Positions 32,351-45,900 of a stretch of 64,000 nt of DNA are shown here, piece by piece. Origin of the DNA: Melanocharis versteri. Its lineage: Eukaryota; Chordata; Aves; Passeriformes; Melanocharitidae. Below the pieces are notes generated by a model, which did no database searches, was not told the origin of the DNA, and saw nothing but the letters and a program-made list of their open reading frames with translations. Numbering within the stretch: the stretch's first letter is position 1; each line of letters begins with the position of its first letter. The DNA lies in the NCBI GenBank assembly GCA_013397845.1, contig VZTG01006672.1, positions 1-64,000 of the forward strand, in the 5' to 3' direction. The translations under genes and the position numbers were made by a program.

Positions 32351-35300
32351 GTGAGTTTGTGCTGTTGCTTTTTTATACCCCCATCCCTCCATGGTGTGGA
32401 TCGTGAAGTTTGTAAATTTTGGTTAAGTACCAAAATGACTGAATCTTTTTGTTTAGTCTTTAAAATGCTAAGAGATACATCTTCGCACAGCTTAAAACTT
32501 TCCTAAAGAACAGCCAAAAGTAAACTGTGTGGAGAAAAGTTGATTGTGCTCAGCTGTGTTTCCTACAAATACTCCCTGAACTGCAGTGTAGCCATAATGC
32601 TGATGTAGTAGGGGCTGTGAGAGAGCTAAACTGCTTTTAGCTGACCCTCATCCTTTCCACATAGCACTGCCTATGTGCTTGCTTTTACAGGAGACACGAC
32701 AGGAAGTGTGTCTGCAAAATGGGGCATGACTTTAGCTGCAGGTTGGGAGGCTGCTGCTTGTTGAAAGCTGCTTTCTGACTGAAAGCTTTCTGAGAATTAC
32801 AGTGACAGACTCGGTTTGGGTTGGAAGTATTGGAAGTTGTCATCTACCTGTGAGATGTAGCATTGCCACTCCTGGATGAAATTTGGAGTTGTCTCTGTAA
32901 CCTGATGCTGTTCTCTTGCTGACATTTGTGGACAGAGATGCACAGTCTCCTGCTGATGAATCCCCTTTTTCAATACTCTGCTATCTACCTTAGTCTCACA
33001 GCTCTGTTTAACCATGCTAAATAAATCTGGGCAGGAAAACCTGGTTGCCCTATGCACTGTTCATTAAATCAAATTGAAATGTTTCCTCCTTTGAAGCTAC
33101 TTAACAGCGCAGTTGTGAGCTTTCAAGAAACTGGAGATGTTATTAATGCCTCAGTGATAGCTGGTACTGGGAAAATCCAGTCTTGGGTTCCATGTGCACA
33201 AGGAATTTACTGCAGATTGAAAAAATAATATTGATAAATGACATGCCAGTTCCACATGATTTCAGCAGAACTGAAATCAAGGAGCCCCAAGAAGTGCTTT
33301 ATAGAGTATAAGAATAGAAGAAAGCTTCTCTGCTATCAGGGCGTAAAAATATACTATTCTGTCAAAGTGAAACTCAAAGACAATCCAGAATTTTCAATTG
33401 TTTTTATACCCTGGCATCTCAGACTGACCTTACAGTGATTAGGTAAGTAAAGAATAACAAGAAAATGCTTGTTAGTTCAGGTGAAGTAGTAAAAGGTGAT
33501 GCTACCATGTGCCCTTTTAGCTGCTGATTGGATTTTCAGTGTAGATCCAAAGTTTGAGAGTTTTAAGTGCTTTGGCTCCATGAAGTACTAAATATTAGTC
33601 AAACAACTTCCTGGCTTGTATGGTACATCTTGGTGGCTTTTCTGTCACTGTTCAACCCTTTGAAAACCCAGACTGCCTGGACTTGAGTGTCTATCGAGAA
33701 AAGCCAGTCACGTCAGCTTCTGGTCCAAACGAAAAGAGAAGTTCAGTAACACACCTGTCCTAACCTAACAGTTAAACCAGAGTAGCTCTTTCCTCATGAG
33801 CAAGCTACACTGTGTAACCTGCTAGTTCCTTCTTGAATGCATCTTTTCTTCTGGGCTTGAAATTCAAGTCTCCACCTCTTCAGTCTCTTCCTGCATTGGG
33901 ATGTCAGTGAGCAAGAAGGTGGAAAATTGAGTGTGGTAGGTGGCTTTCTATCTTTCTAGTCAGTGAAGTACTGACAAATTCAGTTCTCAATATAGTAACC
34001 TTTCTTAATAGTGCAAAATGACCCATGATGTTATCTGTGGCCTGGTTTCTAATTTCAGCTCAAGACTTTACTTCCTTTGATTTCATGAAGATTAGACATT
34101 GCAGCTGAGAAATGACCTAATTAATGGTTTGGAGGAGGCAAACTGCTCAACTTTCAACAATTCAAAACTGCTTCAATGGCAGTAGCTGCCTGTTGGGAAG
34201 AACTTCCTTAGCTTACAAGAGAAAAGCAGGAGTTCCCAACCTCCTCAGAGCTGTCTGGTCTGCACTGCCATGACCATGCTCACAGGGTGCCAGGAAGGCA
34301 CCCTTATGCAGAAAGGGCTGGAGGTAAAATTGGCAGCTCTGAACAAGGAAGACTTAGGACTGAGGGACTGCAAACCCAATTTTCCTGAAGTACCTCACTA
34401 CTTCAACATGCCAGAGGCTGGATAGGAGCCTCTGGGTCCTGACCTGTTTTGTACTATCTTGAGTCTATTTCCTCAGCTTAGCTATTTTTTCTAGCTTTTT
34501 CTGTGTTGGGGCTTTTATAGTCTAACATAATTCATGTTTCACATTTGCTTGAAAAACTTGGCTTCACAAAATGCTTTGACATTCCAAGCTCAAGTATCCT
34601 GGTAGACTATTGTCCTGGGGTGGCTGAATAGCCCAGTATCCCTAATCGTCTGTTCTGTCGTACTGCTAGATATTGAGCTCTGCACCTTTCAGGCTGGCTC
34701 CGAGGGCGAAGGGGAGAGGACACGGCGCGCACTTTGTGTGTGCAGGAGCCTCGTTTGCACCGCCCGGAAGCGCCGGCTGCTTCGCGTGCTCGGTGTGCGT
34801 GCTGTGCCACGGACAGCGGGAGAGAGTTTTCTTTTGCTTTTAGTTAGTTTTCCTAGCTAGCTGAGGCAGAGGAGATCCCTGGACTGTAGTTTTCTTTCCT
34901 TGGACTGATCAGCTCTGCTCCGGACCGAGAACCCAGGAGAAACGCCGAGAGCTCACCGCTGAGGCCCAGCCGGCCCGGGAGGCTGTGTTTTTCCAGCCCA
35001 GGAGGGACTGCTGAGAGACTGAGCGAGCCGAGATACACCCACGAAAAGGACTCTTTTTCTGAATTTACCATCTCTCCAGAACAACGAGAGGTTCCCCTGT
35101 TTAATATTGTTCATTTTCCGTGTTTGTGGGTGTTTTGCTTGTTGAATAAACAGGCTCCTTTTTTCCACTTCTCTCGGAGGAGATTTTTTTGTCTCCCGAA
35201 CCGGTGGGGGGAAGGGAGGCCCCTTGAATTCGCTTTGCTGGAGGTTTTCCTCCATAACTTTGCCCTAAACCAGGACAACTATTCAACAAAAAGCTTCTTC

Positions 35301-36993
35301 TGCAACTTTTCTCCATCCCCTGGAGGGATGTTCTGCTGTACTTGCCAAAATCAATGTTAAAGGTGACTTTGCCATTGATGCATTTAATGAGGAGCAGTTA
35401 AACTGGTGCCTATGCAAAACTTAAAATATTGTTTCGGTAAATTATTGCCAGTGCAGCCAGTTGGGTCCTGTCTAATATGCTTGGTCTGACATTAGATGTG
35501 TAGATGAGAAACCGTATGAGGGAGTACATTCCTAGAAAGTTTAGTTTTCAGTTAATAACAAATAGTGGTGATAGTTCTGGCCATTTATGAGAAGTACTTA
35601 GTGCTGCATTCCTGCTCTGTTGATGTTACCATGTTTGCTGCTCAGACTTTTGGCGCCCTCAGTAAACAGCAGTATGTGGTTACTGTTCTGTGGCTTCAGT
35701 CTCAAACCTTGACAACGGCAACATAATTTCAAAGTTAACCATTAGTGACATACAGAAATATATATTGATGTCTTCAGCAGAGCTTCACAAACTTACAAGA
35801 AAACCTCAGTAGTTCTTGTTTCTAAACAAATCTGCATCCTTCACCTTTGGATTGTATGTGTCTCTTCCTTGATAGTTGTTAATAGCTGTCAGCTATTAAA
35901 CTCTTAAAGCATGCACATGGATACTCTTGTCTTAGGGCACAAAAACAACGCTGACACAAAAATAGTTCATTTTCTGCCAGGACTATTTGGCAGTGTCCCC
36001 GGGGGAGGTATAAATCAACTTGTTTGCTATTAACTGCTTCACCACAAGGAATCTTATGCAGACTTGAATGGCCAGTCCTTGCAAGATTGTTAGGTGTCAG
36101 CAACAGCCCTCCTCCCACTTGTCCTTCTGTACTTGTGCCGCCAGAACTGCACTTGGAAAAGTTTCATGCAACTGAGCTAAAATGCCTAAGGAGATGGAAT
36201 GCTGGAAAGCCAGCAGTGTGGGGCTCCTGCATGGAGCAGTGGCATTGGAAAGGGGCTTTTTGGTTAGCTGCAAAATTTGAGTCTAGTCTGTCCCTGAGGT
36301 AAGTGTTGTGTTGGGGATGGCACTGCCAGAGCTGCCTGAAGTGCATCGGGGAGGGAGAGGACAGTCCTATTCCTTGAGTCGGTGGAACAGCACCAACCTG
36401 TGACCTTTAAACAGAGGTTGGCTCCTGGCCTAATTCCAGGCACTTCATTGACAGCTGGATAGCAACAGTTTCCAGGCAAGCTGTAAAGCAGTGGAAGCAG
36501 AGGAGTAGTTCAGGGTGTATTGATACTAAGTGGGCTGATTGGTAAAGAATCTCTCTCACCTTTCATCAGAATGTTTGTGGCAGGAAGGTGTCCTAAAGAG
36601 AGTATAAACATAAAACAATTGATTGTTGAACTCAATGTTCAGTCTTCTGTACCAAGTCAGTTTGAAGGCTTCTGTTTGTTTTGGCTGGGTCTAATGTGAT
36701 CAAGGTATTATCTTGCATCTTCTCAAACTAAAAAACCCTTGACATTCCTATGCTTTGTGAAAAGGTTAGGTACAACCAAAGCAGATGTCAGTGCCATCTT
36801 GGTGTGTCACCCAGTAAGTAACCGCATCAGTATGTCCTGAAACTCTGTTTCATGTTGTCTCCAAATACCAGGGTCATGCTTACTTGGCTTGTTTTGATAA
36901 CACCTGTTGCCTGCTTGCAGTAGGCACATCGGTAAGTATTAGTAAGTGAGTAGAAAAATGGCTGTGTCTAAAGAGGACTGTTTTATGTCACAG
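32351..36993. other. RNF128: RNF128 intron 2
   Basis: A 4.6-kb intron that contains the solo LTR at 34611-35277. No other exon or RNA gene was recognised. Confidence 0.8.
34606..35282 (+). mobile_element. Solo LTR (34611-35277) with 5-bp target-site duplication
   Basis: The LTR runs from TGTCCTGG at 34611 to CCAGGACA at 35277 (667 bp), with perfect 8-base inverted ends. It is flanked by ACTAT at 34606-34610 and 35278-35282, a target duplication. An AATAAA is at 35145-35150. A 5-bp duplication fits ERVL-like or gamma-like integrases; I cannot name the subfamily. It sits in sense orientation in RNF128 intron 2 and is much richer in CpG than its surroundings, which suggests a fairly young insertion. 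Confidence 0.95.
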
Positions 36994-37065
36994 CGGCGGC
37001 TGAGGGCCAGGGCCAAGAAGGCCATTGAACAGATGCAGCTGCGCACCCTGGAGGAAGGGGACAAG
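36994..37065 (+). CDS. RNF128: RNF128 exon 3: juxtamembrane helix
   Basis: Acceptor TGTCACAG, donor AAG|GTAGGA. Exactly 24 codons in phase 0, RRLRARAKKAIEQMQLRTLEEGDK in outline, matching the known human linker between membrane helix and RING (KKAIGRLQLRTLKQGDK). Highly charged, on the cytosolic side. Confidence 0.96.
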
Positions 37066-37646
37066 GTAGGACTGACCCTGTGATCTCCCCTGCATTACAG
37101 AACAGCCTTTCCATGGAACCCGGGGAGTTCCCTAGAACTGGAGCAGGATGCAGAACTCTCTCCGAGCCTGTAACTCTTGGTGGCAGAGACAGTTCCTATT
37201 TCAGACCAGGTTCTTTTCCAAGCTACAAGACTTACATTCTTATAAATCAGTTTATTTTGTTAGTTGCTTGCTCATAGTCTTGCTGATGTGAGAGGACCTA
37301 ATTTGCTGCCATGGATGCTTAAACATAAACTAGTATCTAACCAGCTTCCCTGGCTCTTCTTGTAACTAAAACTGGAGGTAGCAGTTTCTAAACCTCTACA
37401 GCAGTGCCTCCAGTAATCCAACAACAGTTTCAGCTGGAATTCTAAACCATGAGTTTAAACTTTCAGTGCTTCTTTTGAAGTGTCAGCTTGACTGTGAGTA
37501 ATCCACAAAGTGTGTTTATATAAGATTATATTTGGGAGCATCGTGGATGACTCTAGCTAGACCCCTTCATCTGCAGTAAACCTGACTGGAGTTCAGAGGA
37601 AGCTTTCAAAGTGTGTTAAAGCTGTAAATTCATTTCACTGTTTTAG
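37066..37646. other. RNF128: RNF128 intron 3
   Basis: A 581-base intron with nothing recognised apart from its splice sites. Confidence 0.85.
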
Positions 37647-37729
37647 GAAACTGGTCCAGATGGAGATTCCTGTGTTGTGTGCTTTGAGCAGTACAAGCCA
37701 AATGATGTAATGCGTGTTCTGACTTGCAA
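37647..37729 (+). CDS. RNF128: RNF128 exon 4: first half of RING-H2
   Basis: Acceptor CTGTTTTAG, donor AA|GTAAGT, phase 0 to phase 2. It encodes GPDGDSCVVCFEQYKPNDVMRVLTC with zinc ligands C251, C254 and C269 (numbering of the 1A isoform). The RING recruits the E2 enzyme for ubiquitin transfer. Confidence 0.98.
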
Positions 37730-40274
37730 GTAAGTTGTCTTCCAAACTGCCCCTTTATCCAAAATCCTGCCATGTTTGTTAACAAACTTTCATCAAGTTG
37801 TTGCACAGTGAAAATTCTTTAATATCTATCAAAACAGTATTTTGAACAACAGAAATGGTGCGAATATTCATATGTAGTGTGCTGCAGTGGCCTGTGTTCA
37901 TTGCTTCCCCTGTGAGTGGATTGACATACATAACTTGGCAGACCACAGTGTCCCTCAGTGGGATGCCAGGACTTTTTAAGCATTTCTTCCTTTGCTGGTG
38001 TATAAGAATGTTAACACTAACTTGCAGGTAATTGGCAAAATGTTGCCTCTTTCTTGTCCCTTAAATTACTATTCACTAAGAGGGTTGTGTTTCTGCTAAA
38101 TTTGTTAAACCGTGCTGGCTTTTGTAGTTTAGAAGAAAGCATTTCTATTCTTGTATGCATCCTCTGAAATAGAGACCAAAATAGAGCTATAGCAGTTTAT
38201 TTTTCTAGAATTCTCTTCTGTTTTATCTCACTGCTGTGCTGCTGTGGAAGCCCAATAGTGAAGCACTAAGACTTTAATGTGATTGCTCCTAAGGTGAGCT
38301 GCCTCAGGGCTTAAGAAAACTTGTTCTGTGGGATTTCCCCCTGTTCCTGCTGACTGGGACTGCTCTGGCCAAGCTTCTAAAATCAGAGGGCTGCAACATG
38401 AACTGCTCAAATTGTGCATAGGAAGAGGTGTCATAACTCTTAGGGAGGGTTACAAAAAGCACTTGGAAACATTTTGATGTAGGAAAATGGAAGTTCTGAA
38501 GAATAGAAAAATGGGTAGCTGCTGTCGTGTGCTGAGCAGTGCTGTCAAACACTGGCAAATCTCAGCTGGAGTTACCTGTGCACCAGGTTACAGTTTTGCA
38601 AAGGCTTTCTCTGCTCCCAAGCAGTAGGACCTCTAAGCTGTTTTGGTAATACAAAGTTGGGCTGCTAAGGTGTTATCAACCAAATCCCTTGATCTAATGC
38701 TTAATACTTTAAAAAAACCCAAAACTGAATAACCTTTCAGGCATGTGTGTTAATGATTGTCCAGTTGTCTTGTAAAGTTTATGCTCGTGGGTAGTTTTGC
38801 TTAGTAATGGACTAAGTGCCATGAACACAGAAACTTGGAGACAGGCTCCAGACACTTTTGCTTGACAGGAGACCTGACTTCTCATTATTTCCCTATAAAT
38901 CTTGGTGTGAACCTGCAAACAAAGCATGGCTTATTTGGGTAAGAGTAGTGTAACATCTTTTGATTGTGTTCTTTCTACACAAATCTGCTGCATTTGCTCT
39001 GAGACTGCTTTTACATACCTTTGTGATGTTTCATTCCTCTGTGGCCCAAATGTAGCTCTGAGAGGCATGCTAGCTTAAAATGTCTGCATGGACTTGATAA
39101 TCTTCATGAGTGGTGGTATCTGCTAGTATCAACCGTATTAAATTCTCCCTCACTTGAGTTATAAACTGGTATTTACTGCAAGAACATGCTTGATTTTGGT
39201 GGTTGACCTCAACACTGGGACCCTACTTGTTGAAAGCATTTCACTGTATCTATGAAAGAACCAAAGGAATGTTCTTGTGTGTCACATTGGTGGTATCTGA
39301 ATCCCTGGGGTTTGGGTATTTGCCGAGGGCATTCTTGTCCAGAGAGTCAAACTGAAGGCATTTATAGTTGCAGAGGTTCACAAGTCCAGTATTAGGTTCA
39401 AGGACTTAAAATAGTCAGGCATCAAGGAAGTTTCAGGTTTTATTCTAAACAAGACGTTGGTGCAGCTGGAAGGAAGTGCTCATTATGTGAGCTGAATTGG
39501 AGAATCCTTGGATCCTACTGGAGCGTAGGCTGCTGAGCACTGGATGTGGTGACCTCTGCACTTACCTCATAATAGGGTTGATTAATACTGTGCAGTGCTT
39601 GTTTGCGTTGCTGTTTCTATTCAGGCTGAAGGAACAGGCAGATTACAGGATTTCAAGTCATCCTCCTAAATCTGTAGCCTAATTTAAACCCATTGTGGAA
39701 TTGAGTGTCTTAATAGAAGTGCACATTTGCATCTGTGATGGCTGAGCTATATTTACTTTCTTGAGTGTACAGCCTGTCAAATATCCACTTGGAATATGCA
39801 GTGATTGCACAGACACAGTAAATGGGTGTGAATACAGTTTGTCTTGAGGACATAACTCTGTGAGATGATTTGCCTATGTAGTTATAATAGAAACAAATGC
39901 TATTTAGCCATCTGCATCTGCATGACAGAAGTTAACCTTAAAGCTAAGGCTGAGATGTCAATAGCTGTATCATTTAAATTATCAGCTGGGAATGTATTGT
40001 ACACAGTTTTGGAAAAACAGCTTTAGACTGTTTAGGTGTAGCAAAAACGATAATGCTGAATTCTAGCAAGTTGTATGGGGATACTAATAAGCACAAACCA
40101 GCTACAGGTTGAAAGATCAACTATCCATAACTTTCAGCTGAAATTTGTGGCAAAATAATGTCATCCATTCTAGAAGGAATAAATTCTTAGTGTTACAAAA
40201 GGGTCCTTCATAGCTGGCACATGAGCAACCTTCCTAATATGAAACCTAACCTGTTGACTACCTTCTTCCACCAG
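37730..40274. other. RNF128: RNF128 intron 4
   Basis: A 2.5-kb intron between the two halves of the RING. No clear repeat or exon was recognised. Confidence 0.8.
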
Positions 40275-40371
40275 CCATGTCTTCCACAAGACCTGCATTG
40301 ACCCCTGGCTTCTGGAACACGGGACGTGTCCTCTGTGCAAATGTGACATCCTCAAAGTGTTGGGTGTTGAG
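40275..40371 (+). CDS. RNF128: RNF128 exon 5: second half of RING-H2
   Basis: Acceptor TTCCACCAG, donor GAG|GTAAGC, phase 2 to 0. It encodes HVFHKTCIDPWLLEHGTCPLCKCDI with ligands H271, H274, C277, C288 and C291, so all eight C3H2C3 ligands are present and the Pro-Trp E2-contact motif (DPWLL) is intact. The ligase domain is therefore expected to be active. Confidence 0.98.
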
Positions 40372-41187
40372 GTAAGCCAGCAGCCTGGCAGCTGCCAGTC
40401 TTTGTGTTACACTGGCGTCGTAACCACATCTTGAGCTATTTCATGCTGCCTCTAGTGTGCAGGTGATAAGCACAGGTGCTGCCATGTCTGTGGCCAGATG
40501 CTACAGGAATAATTAATGTATCCCTTTTAGGGAAGCCTGCAGCTGACTTGGTGTGAGTTGGTATCGCCTAAAGGCTTGGGCAAAATGTCAGCCAAAACTG
40601 ACTCATGCCTGATGGAAGAATTGCTCTTAACTCTTGTGCTTGCAGCTAAGGGTGTTTCTGAAATATTCAGGCAGACTTTGCCAACTCATCCTGTCCCTGA
40701 AACCAGCTTCTATTCCGTTGCTCAGTACCTGGAGCCCTTGAAAAGTGTATGTGTTAGCATGTATGACATTTCTGGAACTGCATGATTTCCTAGGATACAT
40801 CAGGAATTTCTGATATGTTCTTTAATTGCTCATCGTTGCAAGTGTCAGGGGAAGATGCTATTGCCAGTGCCTGATGCTGCCTGGACCAGTTAAAATGTAA
40901 GCCAGAGTTTGCCTGGAGGAGGCAGATCTGCACTGAGTGGAAGGAAGACTCTCTTCCTGATACTGGGCAAACAATGCAGAAGCTATGTCTGAACTTCCCA
41001 CTCAATTAGGCAGTAACTGGTTTTCACCTCTGATGCTGGAGGTTAACAGCAGAGCTTTTATTCCATTTCACGTTTTTTCCTCTGTGTAAAAGTGCTCCGG
41101 ACTCAGTCCTTGCAGGCATTGTTCTCCCAGAAAGATGCAGCCTCCTTCCAAGTTGTAATTTAACCATTTTCTCCTTTTTTCACAAAG
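40372..41187. other. RNF128: RNF128 intron 5
   Basis: An 816-base intron. A 75-codon frame (40558-40785) shows no domain and no splice context. Nothing else was recognised. Confidence 0.8.
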
Positions 41188-41365
41188 ATGGATGTAGAAC
41201 CACGGTCTGAGCCTGTGCAAGCCCCAGGATCCAGTGGCCAAAGACCTCTATCCACTGTCACTATAGTTAATGGAGAGGACAATCTTAGTGAAACAGCATC
41301 ATCTGGATATGATTCTGTACAGGGACCAGATGAATCTGCTCAGGAGGCACACGCACCATCAGAAA
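41188..41365 (+). CDS. RNF128: RNF128 exon 6: acidic/serine-rich tail
   Basis: Acceptor TTTCACAAAG, donor AAA|GTACGT, phase 0 to 1. It contains the conserved block SETASSGYDSVQGPDE (human SETASSGYASVQGTDE), followed by QEAHAPSE. Low-complexity cytosolic tail. The exon happens to begin with ATG (Met where human has Val), which should not be read as a translation start. Confidence 0.95.
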
Positions 41366-42774
41366 GTACGTCTACTGTTTCATCTTTCATCTGCCTTGCT
41401 AGATCGCATTGCACTTGCTGCTTAGGCTGTGAATTAGGGGGAGTTGCCTTCATAGCATCTCACAGGGCTTGAATACTTTGTTTTTCAGGATTGTCTTAAT
41501 CTTCCCTTTTGTTTTAGCCCTTAGCTCTGACTCTTGGTCTTTGTTTTCAAATTAAACACAACCTTAATGTGAATTAAAAGCCGAAGTCTATGAAAGAATA
41601 GTTCAAAGTCAGAGACTTACTACTTCAAGAGCAAAGAGATTTTTCCAAAGATGTCCCTTATCCCTTTGTCTCTTTGGAGATTTCATTTGGATGAGTGAGT
41701 GTTGCTTTGCTACTAGATCTGTCTGCTCTAAGTAGTTACATACAGAAAACTTTCAGGGAGTCAGTCTTGCTCTAGCTTAGATGGTGCAAGATAGAGGAGA
41801 CAGATACTTCAACTGAATTTCAGATTTGCCAAGGCTGAGTCGTCCTTGAACACTTTTAGAGAGTGTTAATCTGGAAAGACTATCAGATTTTCCAAATACT
41901 TTATCTTTTTGAACAACAGCGAACGAATTGAAAATGTCATTTTAGTGCTCAGCTTTACCAACATGTACTCAGTGCTGCTGTTGGCTTTAAGAACGAAAAG
42001 GTTACTGGTAAAAAAATGAAAGTAACTATCCCCTGAACTGTGGCATGGCCTTAGGAAGGGGATGCTCTATTTTCCATGAGAAGCCTAGCTGATAGGAAAA
42101 TTTGGGATTTGCTGCCTGCCTCCTGTGGGACATGCTTCTACAGCAAGTGACATGTGTTCGGGAGTGCCCTGTTGAAGCACCCCAGTAGAGAAGAGGACAC
42201 TTCCTATGAGCTAAACATCAGAAGTTGAAATTGCATTCCTCTAAGCAACTCGAGGCATGCCGGGTTAGTTACATGGGTCATTCTCGTGTATTCTCACTTG
42301 GAGTGGGAAGGACACACAGAGACATCAGCCAGACAAAGTTAGTCTGTAGGGAGAAGGCCTTCCCCTCCAAATCAGCATGCCCCCCCCCTCCCCCCCTGCC
42401 AGTTTATCCTGAGCCTGGTCTCTAGAAGTTGCTCTTGATGCCTGCCTTCAGCAGCCTAAAGATACAAGACCTGCTAATATCCTCATAGTTGGATTTTTTA
42501 GCCATGTAGGGCGTTCTGTGGCTTAAGCACATAACTTCAGCTTGCTCAGCACTACTGAGCTGAGCAGGTGTCTCCAGAAAGGACAGGCAGTGGCAAGAAT
42601 GGGCTCCCAGACTAACAAGGGGCAGCAGGAGACAGGTAGTTGGAGCATGTCCTTGGATTTCTGCAGGAGAGGTGCGGTGAGCTTGTGCAAATCAAGTTAG
42701 TGTGGTTTGCTTTAAGGTGGTAACACTTGGCTGACACTTTTTAACTTGTCTTGACTTGGTTTTCTTCCGGACAG
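41366..42774. other. RNF128: RNF128 intron 6
   Basis: A 1.4-kb intron with a C-rich homopolymer patch near 42379-42398. No other feature was recognised. Confidence 0.8.
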
Positions 42775-42911
42775 ATGACAACAAACGTCCCATAAGTGAA
42801 GAATCCCAGCCCTCCACCGTGACTGTCCTTTCACATGGTGACAACCTAGGTTTTGAGGGAGATGAAACACAAGTTTGTGAAGGCAGGATTGTTTGTGAAG
42901 TCACGCTCTAA
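42775..42911 (+). CDS. RNF128: RNF128 exon 7: C-terminus and stop
   Basis: Acceptor CTTCCGGACAG, phase 1. It encodes DNKRPISEESQPSTVTVLS, then HGDNLGFEGDETQ, which corresponds to the known human HVDNPTFEEDET, and ends at TAA 42909-42911. The coding total is 1221 bases with exon 1A (406 residues), close to the human short isoform. RNF128 (GRAIL) is known as an endosomal E3 ligase that restrains T-cell activation. Confidence 0.95.
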
Positions 42912-45900
42912 GAACATGCCCAGCCAGCTGGTGCAAGCCTTCTGCAAGGAGCTGCCTACTGCCATTCCATATAAACCAAAAGTTGCAAGACTGTTGCAGA
43001 AAATACTGCATTGGCAATGTTTAGATAGACTTGTCCAAATCATAATTGTATGGTTTGTCTTTCTTAAAGTTGTATTTCCCACAGGAATTTTAACACTCTC
43101 CAGATAAAGCTGTCTTAAATATAAAGAAAACCAGCAGATTTTAACTAAAACAAAAATTCCATCTTCAGCAAAGCTTCTCCGCCGTGTTTAAGTGAGATTT
43201 TTTTACGTCATAGTTGTCTCCACTGGGAATCGTTTTGAGTTGGGTTTTTTGTTGTTTATTATTTTCATTCAAGCGGATTTTCATTGTAAACAAATTTATT
43301 TTGATCTGTTTTAATACTCTTTTATGAGAGAGTTTTGTTTAAAGCAACGTGGTATTTAATGTTTCAGTGCACTAATTTGATAGGAGAAAGAGCAAACTAA
43401 TGCTTGTCAGACTGGATTTTGTCCACAGTGTCTTTGGTTCTTTAGTTACAGACTGATTCTCTACCTCTCAACTCCAACCTGCCAACCACACATTCCTAAA
43501 GGAGAAGAAAAGAGAGCTGCAAGCTGACAGGCCAAATCTGACTTACTGTAAAAGGAACAACTGCAGGAACTTTTCAAACCTTGTTAACGTTAGTCTGTTA
43601 GTCTGAAAGATCCTCAAGTGACTTGGGGAGTTATAACGATCTCTAGCACCAGCAATATGCCAGAGTCCTGGCTTTGTGGGAGTCTGGGATGACTTCAGGA
43701 AAGACTCAGCTGAAGATGAAAAGATAGATTCTTATGAAAGGATCGCCTGTGTTTTGTTCAGAAAATGATCCAGCCTCTGAAAAATGCTGGACTGTTGCTG
43801 TACATTGTCTTGCTCAAGCGCACAAACTGCAGGGAGAGCCGATGTCCTGTGAGTGTAACAGAGGGTTGGAGAAGCTGTCTGTCCTCTGTGTGGAGTTGAG
43901 ATAGGGTCAAATAGGAATACTGGGTGCCTCAATAGTAAGTGACTTGGCCTTGTCCAGTGAAGGTAACTAAGGATATCTTATAAATGCACTTTATTTTTTT
44001 ACCTCTGCATCTTTGACTAGTTTCTAATGTTTAGTAGGACTTTGTCTTAAAGCCTGCAATAAATAACTTAAGAATCTGGGTGGGAAAAGCAATGCATTTT
44101 CTTAGCTACAGTAAAAATGAAATGGTTGTAAATATTTAATAATTTGTATCAAATTTGAATATGAAAATTTAAATAAAACTCTATTTTTGATGATCCTGAC
44201 TGACATAAAATATTACCAGCTCTCATGGAAGCAGATGCTGAATTTGCCCTGTCCCACAGCCTTGAAACACATCCTTCTTTTGGGAGGCCAAAAAGAAGCA
44301 GTGTTTGCTCAAAGTAATTGGAATAAAGAGTGCTAGTTATGTGCAGGATGCTACTGTTACATGGATTGAAATTGCGTTGAGACACTTAAACCTAGTAGCT
44401 GTACTCGATGTTAAAGAAAATCCAAGCACCTTAGGGTTCAGTGAACTGCTGAATTGTTCTTCTAGGCATGTTCAGCACAAGGCACTCTGCCATGTGCACT
44501 TCAGACCAGACTGGCTGCATGTCACTTTTTCTCTGTCAGGTTGCTCAGCATCCCTTCCTTACTCCAAAGTCTATGCTTGTTTTGAGAAAAAAAAACATTT
44601 AGAAAATTATTACTTGTCCCTTGTTCTGTACTCTACTATGATAAACAGTAAAAGCTTGTTGCTCTCCTGGCCCGTTTGGGAGCAGTTAAGTCTTGAGTTT
44701 CTTTTTAGCTCAGTTCCAAGCCTAGTCTAGAAAATATCAGTTAGTTCTGAGCTCTAGTTGCAAAGCTGACTATAATCAGACTCTACTCTGAAGGTGTAAT
44801 TTGCTGTAACTGCCTTTTTATTCTACCTCTGAAGTGCAGAGCAGTGAAAGGAACAGCCAAGCTGTAAATATGCAGGCCCTGATCACTTCATTCCATTTCC
44901 ATTTCACAAAGCTAGTATAAATTTATTGTGGCATGTAAGCTGCAATGTAGTAGAATATTATGAGGATACAGTGTCATGAAATCATCTGCCAGCCTTGTGT
45001 TCAATAGGAACAAAATTTGATGTTCAAGAAAAAAAAGGGAAGGGATTCAGATCAATACATTGAAAGGCACTTTTTGGGTTGCTTTGTTTGTAGAATTCAA
45101 GCTTTACATTTACTGCCTTTAAAGAGCAACAAACCTGTCTTTTCTCCAGTACTTGTATTTCTAAGGGTAATGTGAATGCACAGCCCTTTCTCTAGCAATG
45201 CACTAGTGGAGAACTGGGGGAGTGCAGAAGCTCGTGTTGATGAACCTGTACTGCTGTAGGATCAGATGATGTGTATGTGATCTCTCGAGGCACTTAGGCT
45301 AACTTTCAGAGAGATATTTGGGATTCTTATATCAAATGTGACCCACTGCTAAAGGAACACATGCAGGGGAAGTACCTGAGGAGTATCTGAGCTAGGCAGA
45401 ACCTAATGGTTCTCCAGTTTTGCAACTTAACTTGCAAGTCTGCCATGTTGTTATCTGTGCAGATTTGTTTGTAACTAGTAGCTATGCAAGGGATCTAGTT
45501 TAAAAATGAAAGTGTAAATCTCAGGAACACCATCTGTGATGTTAAACTCAAGTCTGTTGCTGTCAGACTGCCTTAAAGAAATTTTAAAGTTCCACTGTCA
45601 CTTTTTTGTATTTCCAAGTTTCCATGGAGAGCAGCTGTCTTTAACCAACCCCACTTAGGGGACAGTGCAGCAAATTTTTCACTTGTCTGTGGTGATGCCA
45701 TGGTCTAGAATGTCTCTGGGTCATGTGTATATATGTTTATGTGTGTGTGTGGGTGTGTGCACACTGCGGCATGACACTTCTTTAAGCAAGAGGCTCACAG
45801 GAAGGTGCCTGAAAAGCAATAAAAACCTGCTGTTATTGTGCAATAGTTCTGGGGTTTTCTATAGATACGCTAATGCTCATGTGTAATGGAAATAATGAGC

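Noticed and set aside
41188..41190. ATG at the start of RNF128 exon 6 as an independent gene start
   Set aside because: It follows a splice acceptor in frame with exon 5 and aligns to the known internal VDVE segment.
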